Positions 12,500 through 22,512 of a DNA stretch of 64,000 nt are shown piece after piece. Within the stretch, counting starts at the first letter, position 1; each line of letters opens with the position of its first letter. The DNA is from Berberis thunbergii (taxonomy: Eukaryota > Streptophyta > Magnoliopsida > Ranunculales > Berberidaceae), in NCBI GenBank assembly GCA_003290165.1, contig QNQO01006270.1, forward strand, positions 1-64,000, read 5' to 3'. The notes beneath the pieces are model-generated. The model made no database searches, was not told the DNA's origin, and saw only the letters and a list, made by a program, of their open reading frames with translations. Position numbers and translations under genes: made by a program.

Positions 12500-12775
12500 G
12501 CAGGGATGTTTCGGCTGCAGGAGAAGGGGCGGACTTTCGGAGATGCAGTGGGTTGCTCGCTGTCGCGACAAAATTCCAGCATTTCTTGGATGGAAGGGCA
12601 GAGCACTCTGTCGCAAAATTCCAGCATTTCGCGGTTTAGGCAGAGCACTTTGTCGCAAAACAGAGTGCCATTCTGTTGTTGCGCTGTGTTGCTGATGCTG
12701 CTTGCTGTTGCTGTTCTGTTGCTGATGCTGCTTGCTGTTGCTGTTCTGTTGCTGTTTTGCCTCATCTGCCATATA
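12500..12775. repeat. Hairpin and GCT-rich repeat, copy 1
   Basis: Contains AATTCCAGCATTTC twice and GGCAGAGCACT-type units. One unit has arms GCACTTTGT and ACAGAGTGC around CGCAAA (about 12645-12668). Two tandem copies of a ~39-bp GCTGATGCTGCTTGC-type unit follow. A related module lies at 14255-14430, on the other side of the TOP6B fragment. Frames open here are low complexity. Confidence 0.7.
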
Positions 12776-12842
12776 AATAATGGGTGCATTCTCTGCTCTG
12801 TGAATTTTATAGTGGAGATCATCAATGTCAAAAGTCAATTAG

Positions 12843-13074
12843 TGGTTGATACTCATTATTATTTGTTGTTTTCCAATTGAACCGAAAAAGGGAAAATCTA
12901 AAACACCAAAGAAAGCTAAGGAAAGCGTTCTCAAGCAAAGTTAGTTTTTCTCTTACCATATCAACTCATTTCTCTTCTTTGTAACTTATTGAATTATATA
13001 TGTTTGATGATTGCTGTGCAGAATCTCCGGCTGAGTTCTTCGCGGAGAACAAAAACATCGCGGGGTTCGACAAT
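12843..13074 (+). pseudogene. TOP6B: Captured DNA topoisomerase VI subunit B (TOP6B) N-terminal fragment, two exons
   Basis: The first exon (homology from about 12876 to 12939) reads EPKKGKSKTPKKAKESVLKQ, the basic N-terminal tail of plant TOP6B. After an intron of 82 bp (GTTAGT to TGCAG) the second exon (13022-13074) reads SPAEFFAENKNIAGFDN, ending at GTGAGT. The joined frame is intact across the intron. TOP6B is the GHKL ATPase subunit of the plant topoisomerase VI complex that supports endoreduplication. The ATPase fold and all later domains are absent. The 5' limit is uncertain; an AG at 12841-12842 would give an in-frame exon starting at 12843. Confidence 0.92.
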
Positions 13075-14254
13075 GTGAGTGTCTTTCATAATTTTTTATT
13101 AAATTGGTTTTCTTTTTTGAGTTGAAGTTGAAATTGAAACTAGAATACTATATAAGAAAATGGAACAAATGGGAATTTACTTCTTTAACTGCCTATGGTG
13201 AATAATTTGATAAAGAATGTTGCAGGATAAATGAGGTAAGTAGTTAGCTTAACCAGGTTTAGGAAAGATTTTACTTCTTTAACTGCCTATGGTGAATAAT
13301 TTGATAAATAACTGCATATGAAATTTGATATTGACTTGTCTCATTAAACATATTTATCTATGCTTTTAGCAACTTGTGGTAAATTGGAAGTTCATGTGTG
13401 AGAGTGTTGACTATTCTGGAAAATGATTGTACCAGAAAAGAAGTTAGTGACACGGAATCAGTTTAAGAGATAAGGATCTTCCCATTGGTTTCTATCGAGC
13501 TTTGTTAGTTATTATGTAATTTGGGCAACCTGCAGACTTGAGCATTGTCAGAGAATGGTTTCTGCTGTGAAGAGGTAGGTTTGAAGATATTAACAGGTTC
13601 TGATTCCGAGATAATATTTTTGTTTGGCACATTCCAACCAACCAAATCTGTCTCTAAGAACTTGTGTTATTATCAACCATATTGTTCAGGGATGCACAAT
13701 CTGTATTCAAGCATCTTGAATTTTGTCCCAGACTATTTTGCTTCAATTTGTAGCAAATTTGAGATCTGTATCTCTGATTACATGAACTTGAAATAATTGT
13801 ATCTCCGATTAGAGGAACTTGAAATATGTGTCTTTAAGGTTGTCCCATCTAGTGTTCGAAACATTATCTAGTGATATATTGGCCACTGTTCTGACAAGAA
13901 AACTATTGTTTTATTCTCGTTTATTTGATACAATGCATACAAAGAAGAAGAATAATAAGAAAGCACGTGCTTATATAATAAGTTCCCTAATAAGTTAAGA
14001 GATTTCAAAATACGTTGGATCTTTGCAAGTTGGTAGGATGGTCATTGGCATTTAGAGTTTGTTATTGCAATTTGCATTTTGAACTTGCAATTTTGTTTGC
14101 AAGTTGCAAGTTACAAAAAATCAGCTCATTTTAACCTTTTTTGCCTATTCCAGCATTTGTTTTTCTTCGAATGCATGATTGGTTTGAGCTTCTTGTCAAG
14201 CTATAAAAGCTAACTTTGCTTGGTTGACAATTGCAGGTAATTGTGGCAAGTACG
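13075..14254. other. CACTA interior with a 40-bp direct repeat
   Basis: TOP6B intron-like sequence followed by unassigned DNA. A ~40-bp segment containing CTTTAACTGCCTATGGTG occurs at about 13178 and again at about 13270. No exon was recognised in the rest. Confidence 0.5.
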
Positions 14255-14430
14255 AGGAGCAGGTAGGCAGAGCACTCTGTCGCAAAACAGAGTGCATCTG
14301 TAATTTTTTTCTGCTGCTGTTTCATGCGCGGCGTTGATGCTGCTGCTACTACGCTTTGGCGCGTTACTGCTGCTGCTGCCCTGCTTTGCTGTTGCTGTTG
14401 CTGCTTGGTTTGCTGCTGCTGTCTGTCGCA
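14255..14430. repeat. Hairpin and GCT-rich repeat, copy 2
   Basis: Carries GGCAGAGCACTCTGTCGC and a perfect 9-bp hairpin (GCACTCTGT / ACAGAGTGC, loop CGCAAA, about 14272-14295). GCTGCTGCT and GTTGCT runs follow, as in copy 1 at 12500-12775. Confidence 0.7.
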
Positions 14431-15006
14431 GCGTTGACATGCTGAGATGTGGCGACATGCGGTTGGGGCGTGTGTATGCCGGTTGATCTGGGCAGTCCGG
14501 TGTAACTTGATTTGTCGCATAAACGCGCGTGTGCTGCGTGTTCTACGGTTGAGAGACTGACTGTGAGTGTATTTAAGTTGATTGCTTTAAGTTTTTTATT
14601 TTCATTGTTTTTAGTTTTTGCCTTGGCTTTCAAACAAAAAATAAAAGTTCTCTTTGGTGCTATATGTGTACTTTATGAAAACTTGTTTAGTTTCTGTCTA
14701 ATTAGCCAACCAATCGAGTGATGCTTCCTTGATTTTCTTGTTATTAATGTTGTCGTACATGTTTCTTATTTGTCTGAAAAATGTGGTAAATATTGTCACA
14801 TTGCCTGTGAGGATACAAATTACTAGAATTTTCTCTACTTGGTTTATTCCTAGGTTTATTTGACAGTTCTCAACAGAAATCCTGCAAATGGTTGTTTTCT
14901 TATGGTTCCATCATCTGTTTTGCATGATGAAAACACTTTTTTTATGTACCTCCTTCCCGCAATTGGAAACTGGCCTCAGCTCTCATTACAAAACCCATGT
15001 TAGCAG

Positions 15007-15987
15007 TTTATCGGAGCTACAATGGGCAGCTCCAGATTAAATATACAAACTGTAAATGGGCGCATTGGCATGCCAAGTAATCTTTATTGTGTTGTCGTTG
15101 AATATCTTGCTGGTGGTGCATTGAAATCTTTTCTCATAAAGCATCGCAGAAGGAAGCTAGCTTTCAAAGTTGTTGTGCAACTGGCACTAGATCTTGCACG
15201 AGGGTCAAGCTTCCCTACCTTCATTTGCTGATAATTATAATATAAGTAGATGGCCAGATCAACCCAAAATTAACAGTGTAATGTCCTCCCCATTTGCAGC
15301 TTTAGTTACCTTCACTCCGAGAAAATTGTCCACGGAGATGTGAAGATGGAGAATATGCTTTTTGACACAACGCGTACAGTGAAAATAGCCGACTTTGGGG
15401 TTGCTCGTGTTGAGGCTCAAAATCCTAATGACATGACTGGAGAGACCGGGACTCTAGGTTACATGGCTCCTGAGGTATACAATTATCAGCTTTTACAGTA
15501 GATTTTCATAACCAATAACATAACCTTGTAATGCCTCTTTTGGTTTTACTTCGAATGTCCTTGTTTAGTTTAATTTCTAAACAATCACCATTCATGGGAT
15601 TAATGGTGGATTACAGGTCCTCAATGGTAACCCATATAATAGGAAGTGCGATGTCTACAGTTTTGGTATCTGCTTATGGGAGATATATTGCTGCGAAATG
15701 CCATATCCTGATCTTAGTTTCTCAGAAATCACATCAGCTGTTGTACGGCAGGTAATCACTTCCTTCCTGATGCCCAATTATATTTCCTAGTTTACATGAC
15801 AGAGTGCTGAATGACTAAAGCTGAAATGAAACCACAGAATCTGAGGCCAGAGATACCCCGCTGTTGTCCAAGCTCCCTAGCAAATGTAATGCAGCGATGC
15901 TGGGATGCAAACCCTGACGAGCGTCTGGAAATGGATGAAGTTGCAGATCTGCATTGTGTTTTAGTTCTTATCCATTTATTGGCCTAA
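15007..15987 (+). pseudogene. MRK1: Captured Raf-like protein kinase fragment (MRK1-like), four exons
   Basis: Exons 15007-15203, 15300-15474, 15617-15751 and 15838-15987 have GT-AG borders and preserve one frame. They cover the kinase from the hinge to subdomain XI: VVVEYLAGGALKSFL, the catalytic loop, KIADFGVARVEAQ (DFG), GTLGYMAPE, CDVYSFGICLWEIY and QRCWDANPDERLEM. This pattern is that of plant group C Raf-like MAPKKKs of the MRK1 type. The glycine loop and ATP-binding lysine are missing. The catalytic HRD is HGD (15331-15339), so an active kinase is unlikely. The family's C-terminal tail is replaced by about 15 unrelated residues and a TAA at 15985-15987. Confidence 0.92.
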
Positions 15988-16269
15988 CATGGAGGTGTTT
16001 TGAAAGGGACATCACCCAGTTGTATTAGGAATAATTATGTATTTGATTAAGTGATCATGTTGGAGAGGTTTGGAGCAATCACGATGACCAATTGCTTGTA
16101 ATATGTTGAATTATTATTGATAATTAATTTGTTTAATTCAGGCTGAATTAGTTCATCCAATTTATGATTCTTTTGTCTCATTTGTGTGGACTATGTGTAA
16201 GGAGTGATTTTGCAGGTGCCACGGCTGTGATTTTGCTGCAGCAGCAAAAAATAAAATATAATTTTTTTT
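15988..16269. other. CACTA interior, no gene seen
   Basis: AT-rich sequence between the kinase fragment and the right subterminal array. No protein similarity. Confidence 0.5.
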
Positions 16270-16867
16270 TCGATTATATTAACTTGCAACGGTTTTAAAC
16301 CATTGCAACAAAACATATTTCTTTTTTTTTTTTAATTTTTTTTCTCATTTGCTACGGCTAAAAACCGTGGCCATCTATAGCCACGGCCTAAAACCGTTGC
16401 TAGCACATTTGCCACTGTTTAATTCACACTATTTAGCCACGGTTTTTCACCGTTGCCATGGTTAGCCACGGCTAAAAACCGTTGCTAATCTTAGCCACGG
16501 TTTAAAACCGTTGCTAATATATGAACTTTGTAACGGTTTAAAACCGTAGCTAATATTGCAACGGCTATAAACCGTTGCTATATTGTTAGACACGGTTTAT
16601 AACCGTTGCTAATATCTACACTTTGTAACGGCCTAGAACCGTTGCTACTTTGCTACGGCTTATAACCGTTGCTATTTTTATTGCAACGGTTTTTTCTGAA
16701 AATAACGCTACTCCTCCAAACATAAAACCGTTGCTACAATGTTTAGCAACGGTTTATAGCCGTTACAAATAATTTTACGACGCCCCTGTAGTCCACGGCT
16801 CTTAGCCGTGGCAATGGCTTACGCCCACGGTCTAGAACCGTTGCTAATGGGGGTTTTTGGTGTAGTG
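16270..16867. repeat. CACTA right subterminal repeat array
   Basis: About twenty copies, in both orientations, of variants of AACGGTTTAAAACCGTTGCTA, ending at the terminal TTTTGGTGTAGTG. The array is longer than the left one. Confidence 0.92.
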
Positions 16868-17205
16868 ATATCTAGGAGCACGAAGCTAACAGGGAACTTC
16901 CCTTCCACAACATGACTCATAATTAGAGAGGGATATCCACGAAGATCTCCTCCCTAATCTACGCCTACAATGGCCTGATTAACTCATGACTCTTTGCACT
17001 ATAAATAGGACATGAGGTTGGTAAGCTAAGGTACACTACAAATTCCCTGTTACAACATTACACTTTCCTCAAATCCTTATCTAACTTTAGCATCAGAGTG
17101 TCAACGACCACCCCACGGTGATTTGTGTCTCACGTGTGCTACTTGTGCAGGTCAAACAGGTCAGCGGGAACAGGTCAGAGCAAAGAGAGAAAAATGGCTG
17201 CATCA
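16868..17205 (+). repeat. 5' LTR of Tat-like element, right half
   Basis: Resumes after the ATA target duplication and matches 28130-28467. It has a TATA box (CACTATAAATAGG, about 16998-17010) that probably starts the element's RNA, and ends GCTGCATCA at 17205. Confidence 0.88.
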
Positions 17206-17229
17206 GTTTGGCGCAGTCCATGGGGACGA
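17206..17229 (+). promoter_or_regulatory. Primer binding site region of Tat-like element
   Basis: Directly after the LTR, GTTTGGCGCAGTCCATGGGG resembles the TTTGGCGCCGTCTGTGGGG-type site found at this position in plant Tat-like elements. The tRNA was not identified. Confidence 0.55.
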
Positions 17230-17280
17230 CATAGTTCTTAACTTTACACTAAGCATCGTCTCCTACCGAATCTCAGAGAG

Positions 17281-18665
17281 ATGGTGACAACTAGGTCACG
17301 CAACAATGAACCAGAGGACATGTCCAACGCTCCGGCTATCCCTATACTGGTTTCTTCCATGCACGGGCAGCCTACTCACACCCCTGCACCAACGGCAGAC
17401 CCCAGAATCGAGGTGCTGACATCCCAACTACAACTGGTTATCAAGGCGGTGGAGACGCTCACGAGGTAGAATCCACCCACTGCTGATGGAAACCAAGAAC
17501 AGCACGGACCTCCACCTCAAGTGGACGATAAGGAGCAAGCGCAGGAGAGCCAAACCCTCTCCAGTTCCTATTGGACTAAGGGAGACTGTGTGGCTAACAC
17601 TGACCTTGCCACCAGGACAAAGAGCCTCGGCCCCGAGAATCCCCTCCTAAGATGAGCGGATGATCCTGACGTCCTGTATTGCCTCTCTGTCTCGCCTTTC
17701 ATAGACTGGATAGTGAATGAGGCCCTCCCAAGGAAGTTCACTCTTCCAACGCTAGATTCCTACGATGGGACCACCGATCCCTTCGATCATCTACGCCATT
17801 ACCAGCACGTGATGGCTCTTAAGGAAGGATATGAATCCATCATGTGTAGAGTCTTTCCTACCAGTCTCTAAGGCCCCGCATTGACGTGGTTCCACAACAT
17901 TCCACCAAAGTCAATTGATTCTTTCAAAACACTTGTGAATGAATTCCTGACTCGCTTCGTCAAAAGCCAACGTTTCATAAAAGGCCCGCAGTACATATTC
18001 TCTCTAAGGCAGAGGTCTGGTGAGACTCTCCGAGAATATGTCATGCGCTTCAACAACGATCTGACCCTCATCGATGGGTGCAACGACTATACAGCCGTGA
18101 TGGCATTCACTGCGGGCCTCAGACAAGGAAAACTCTACGAAGACCTTACCTTGGAGCCCTCTCTGGACATGGTGGAGCTCCTCAAGAGCGTTCAGAGACA
18201 CATCACTCTGGAAAAATCAAGGACAGCCAAAAGGGAAACTGAAAGCGATAAAAAGCCCTCTGCTTCGATGGATAAGAAAAAAGGAGAGAAACACGAGGAA
18301 GAGGAGTGAAGCAAGAGGAAGCACACTTACAACAGATTGGATCCCGATAGTCCCAGACCAGAAAAGCCATCCAACTATGTTGGATCCAGAGTCATGACAC
18401 CCCTGAATGCTAGTCTGTCAGATGTACTCAACTCCATGAAAATTTGGGAGGAATTGAAGTGGGCCCCAAAGACACATGGAAACCCTACCAGGGGAAACAG
18501 CAAATATTGTGCGTACCACAAAGAAGGCGACCACAACACCAATGATTGCAAGAGTTTGAGGTATGAAGTAGAGCACTGGATCCGCAAGGGCAAATTGAAA
18601 GACTTCCTGAAGTCTGAGAAGCAACCAGAACCGACCAAGGATAAAGGGAGTCGGTCAAAGAGGTA
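17281..18665 (+). pseudogene. Tat-like Gag, broken
   Basis: Starts MVTTRSRNN and runs 62 codons to a TAG at 17467. It resumes with a Retrotrans_gag core (about 17700-18309) including LDSYDGTTDPFDHL, GPALTWFHNIPP and RQRSGETLREYVMRF. A further stop lies at 17869-17871 and another at 18307-18309. The last part (18337-18665) has the Cys-His box CAYHKEGDHNTNDC, then EVEHWIRKGKLKDFL, the pattern after the knuckle in Tat relatives. Gag packages the element RNA. At least three in-frame stops make this copy non-functional. Confidence 0.85.
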
Positions 18666-18799
18666 GAAAATTAGACTCCTGGGATAATATACGACATTCA
18701 TGGATTCAGACCAAATGAAGACTAGTCGCACAGGTTCTGCAAGCGGACTCTGTTGGATATGCGAACACAACCCCAGACGAGGCAAACGCGTTTGCTATT

Positions 18800-19480
18800 C
18801 AAGAATTCAGAACCCCATTCCCACTTTGACCTTCACTAACAGGGACTTAGATGGAGTCTGAGCGCCACATAATGACACCTTGGTCATCTTTGTGTCCGTC
18901 GCAAAATGGGAAGTGAAGATAGCCCTCGTTGACACAGGCAGATCACTCAACGTTTTGTTCTACAATACTTTCCGCAGCATGGACCTCAAATAAGAAAACC
19001 TAACACCATCAGAGCACCCGCAGATCAGGTTCAGCGGGGATAAGTGCTTCTCCGTTGAAAGGATAAGGCTAGCCATAATAGCCGGAGAGCCATAGTTAAG
19101 AAAGGTCATATTTCTGGATTTCATGGTGGTAGACGCACCATTGTCCTACAACCTCATCCTAGGAAGACCGTGGCTACAACAAATGGAAGTAATGGTCTCC
19201 ACCCTTCACCAGTATGTTAAGTATACTGCTAACAACTCCGAAGGGACAATATGTGGAGACCAACCTACGGCACGAGACTGCCATTACGCCACACTGAAAC
19301 AGATAAAGTGCTCCCAGATCCAGCTACATCATGCAGAGCGGCCTGACCCTATGCAAGGCCTTAAGATCGAAGAGGCACCATTTTTTAGCGGAACAGGAGC
19401 AGTCAACTCTCCCACCCAGCGAGTCGTAACGGCAATAGCAAGCAAGAACACATCCCCGGACATTCTATTGGTGCGGTGAC
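18800..19480 (+). pseudogene. Tat-like aspartic protease region, broken
   Basis: Continues from gag. Recognisable blocks are WEVKIALVDTGRSLNVLFY (the DTG active site; most relatives have DTGSS), then the flap-side region and DAPLSYNLILGRPWLQQM, the usual end of Tat-like protease. Several stops interrupt the frame (for example near 18858, 18991 and 19095). After 19480 no reverse transcriptase can be read. Confidence 0.8.
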
Positions 19481-20869
19481 CCGCTCCTCTGCAAGGCTCG
19501 CTCTTCAGTGACCTATGCAATGCATTGACAATCCACTAAGTGATCCGCGAAAGCTATCCGAATTTGCTTCAAGGACAAAGACCAGTTTATCTCCATCAAC
19601 AGTTAGTTTGCTTTAAGTTGTTTGTTTTCCTTTCCATAGTCAATATCGAGTTTAGAGTTCTTAAGAAGCTTATGTGATTCACAATCATTTAAGAAATAAA
19701 ACAAGTATTTCATAAACAAACTCTATTAATTATTGGAAAGTTGTAACAACAAGCACTATGAGGCGGATACAAAAAACTACATACTGCAAACGCCCTGAGA
19801 CGGTTGCAAAAAACTACTTACTGCAAACGGTCTACAAGTGAAATGAAAGATAAAAGCTGCTCAACCCATTCCGAAGATACAACAGATTCAAGAGAATGGG
19901 AAATGCTCAACCCCTTCCCAAGAAAAAGACAAAGTGTAAGTGGGGATTGAAAGGACTGAGCAGACAAATTGCTCCGTTGTGTTACCCCAAGGAGACAATC
20001 TTTTTGCAGCGTTGAACACCTCCTAGAGAGCTTTGATCTCCTTCAGGAACATCTCACATCTTCTCACTTCCTCGAAGGGCTTCGTAATGGGCGGATAGGA
20101 TGGTCGCAAGAGGTCTCACAATGCTACCAAGGGAGGTCACTTTTCACACATCTGATACCCAGTGTGGCTGAGAGATACCACACCCGAAGACATCGCATGT
20201 CAATCAACACTTCGATCAGCCAATGGTTAGCCACGGGATCCAAGCGCACAAGGATACAAGTAGTACAGTGTAACCCCAGGGCATCTCCCTTGGTAATAAA
20301 TCCATACTACTTCACCGGGATATGAGAAAGAATTATGAGACCTCAGTAGGTCAATTATGTGCCCACCTATATCAGGTGACCACGCATAACTGCAATTTTC
20401 TCCTTGCCTGAAATGCATAAACATCAGAACACTCGGAGACTCGAAACTCAGAAATACAACTTCAACCTTTGGAAAACCCAAAACATCTTCTTCAGCCTTT
20501 GGAAAATTCGAAGCGTCTTCTTCAAACAAAAACACTACAGAAGATAAACTCTGCAAAAGATATTTGCTACAACTATTGGGAAACACCATTTTATAGACGT
20601 AATGGTTCACCAAACGGGCACTCAAGATTTAAATGCCAAGCATTGAATAACGTCTAGAAAATAGGAAGGTGACGGTTCCCAAGGAAACTACGCAGAACAC
20701 GTCAATCAATTAATGGCGCTGCACGCAACCCCATCAATATAGGGGGAGTAACCAATACTCAACCGTCACGCAACCCACTGTACACGTATCACCACACGAT
20801 TTACACTGTACACACAACACGCCTTGTAGGAAACCCTAGCCTAGCCAGTGACGACTAGCGACGAAAGCT
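19481..20869. other. Tat-like element interior without pol
   Basis: The place where RT, RNase H and integrase are expected. None of their motifs (YVDD, DDE, RNase H acids) is visible. A pol deletion just after protease is the simplest reading. Confidence 0.6.
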
Positions 20870-21840
20870 TATGATCAAACCCTGGACTTGTACCCCCCAA
20901 TGCGAAGGTGTAGACAGAAGGTGGGAGCCCATTCAATCCCAAACTGATTTCGATGGCTCACAACAGAACTATTGCTCTTCAGCGTGGCCGCCGAATCACC
21001 AACCATAGACTTGTAGCCTCAGCGCAAGGGTGTAGATAGTCTAGAAGGAGGGAGCCTAGTCAGTCCCAAACTGATCTAGACAGTTTTCCACGGGACCACT
21101 GCTTTTCAGCCCGACCATCGAAACACTCCCAAGTTTGAAGCTTGGTGCACTCAGTTGTAGATAATTTAGATGGTGGAAGCCTAGTCAGTCCTGAAATGAT
21201 TCTAACGGATTGCCACGGGACCACTACTTTTCAGCGTGATCGCCAAACCCTCTCAAATTCGTAGCCCCCACCACACGGGGAAGGCGTCAACGGTTCAAAA
21301 GGTGGAAGCCTAGTCAATCCCTAACTGATTAGGATGGCTTGCCACGGGACCACTGCTCTTCAGCTTGGTCTCCAAAACCTTACTCCCCAAATCTGTCTCC
21401 CCCCCCCCCCCCCCGCCTGATCGCTTATAAATGATTCGGATGGTGGAAGCCTAGTCAGTCCCGAGTTGATTCTGGCAGCTTGCCACAAGACCACTGCTTT
21501 TCAGCCTGGTCGCCAAACCCTTACTCCCTAAATCTATTGTCTGCCCTAATTGGTCATAAATGATTCGGATGGTGAAAGCCTAGTTAGTCCCGATTTGATT
21601 TTGACGACTTGCTATGGGACCATTGCTCTTCAATCTGGTCACGAAACCCTTACTCCCCGAATCCGTCGTTCACCTTGATCGGTCATAAATGATTCGGATG
21701 GTGGGAGTCTCAAGTAGGTTGCCATACGACCTCCACTATCCCTCTCAACCAGCGAACGGAAATATGAATCTAGCCTAGTCAGCACCTTAACGCTCAAACG
21801 AATTGGCATCCTAACATTGAAAAAGGCCACTCATGCCAAA
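20870..21840. repeat. Tandem repeat block in Tat-like element, ~125-140 bp unit
   Basis: About seven diverged copies. Each carries GGAAGCCTAGTCAGTCCC, then CCACGGGACCACTGCTTTTC, then a TTACTCCC-like segment. Copies of the GCCTAGTCAGTC anchor occur near 21054, 21177, 21306, 21446 and 21570. A run of 15-16 C lies at about 21400. Such blocks between coding region and 3' LTR are known in Tat/Ogre elements and can seed satellites. Confidence 0.85.
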
Positions 21841-22512
21841 AACTCGACCAACACAATTTTCCCAAGGCAACATCTACAGTCAACTAGTCAGACAAACAAG
21901 CAATGACCCAACTCATTCAAAATTCAAAGTGGTCAAACCCTCTATCGCAGACATACCAATCAACGTCCTATTGATTCAAATAGCCTACGCCAAAGCATGA
22001 CGATAAGGCAAAACGAAAAAGAATGCAATTGAGACAAAAGGCGTAAAACGGATAACGTTGTTTTCATTAACGTTCAAGACAAAAAGAGTACAAGAACACA
22101 AATTCGATCCTAGTCAGGAGAAGGCACAGAAATGAAAGAGTTGAGCCTAATAGAAACAGGGGTGAAAGTTGCATCCATATGCGCTTCAGCCTGGACGTCA
22201 GGGACCGAATCATCCTCCTCGTTTGACGACGTAAAACAGACAAACAAGTCTACATATGACATCTTATAACGGTCAAGGTCCTACTCCGGATGTTCCTCCT
22301 TCATCAGCGACAACAGCTTCAATCGGCCATGTACGACCCAACGGAACTCACATTTGCCTTGTTCCTGAAGAAGCTCCTCATATCGCACATTTGCATCCAT
22401 AAGTTTGCGCTCTAGCAGCTCCAACCTACCAGTTAGCGCATCAACCTAAGACTACTCTTTGGCCAGACAGCTCTCCACAACACTGAGTTCATGACACCCA
22501 AACTTCAACTGG

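Larger units (their letters stand above)
8794..16867 (+). mobile_element. CACTA (En/Spm) transposon carrying three captured host gene fragments
   Basis: The left end is CACTACACCAAAA and the right end TTTTGGTGTAGTG, a perfect 13-bp inverted pair. The 3-bp target duplication ATA lies at 8791-8793 and 16868-16870. Both ends carry arrays of a subterminal motif, variants of AACGGTTTAAAACCGTTGC, as expected for transposase binding sites. The element is 8,074 bp. No CACTA transposase was found, so it is non-autonomous. Inside are gene pieces with introns, all on the + strand: DNA polymerase kappa (11.2-12.3 kb), TOP6B (12.84-13.07 kb) and an MRK1-like kinase (15.0-16.0 kb). This is a Pack-type CACTA. 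It was inserted into the 5' LTR of the Tat element after that element integrated. Confidence 0.95.

Noticed and set aside
12428..12880. Overlapping 129-142 codon frames on both strands
   Set aside because: They arise from the GCT-rich repeat module. The real homology is the TOP6B exon in another frame.
14131..14633. Gln- and Ser-rich frames on the minus strand
   Set aside because: GCT/CAG repeat artefacts within the second hairpin module.
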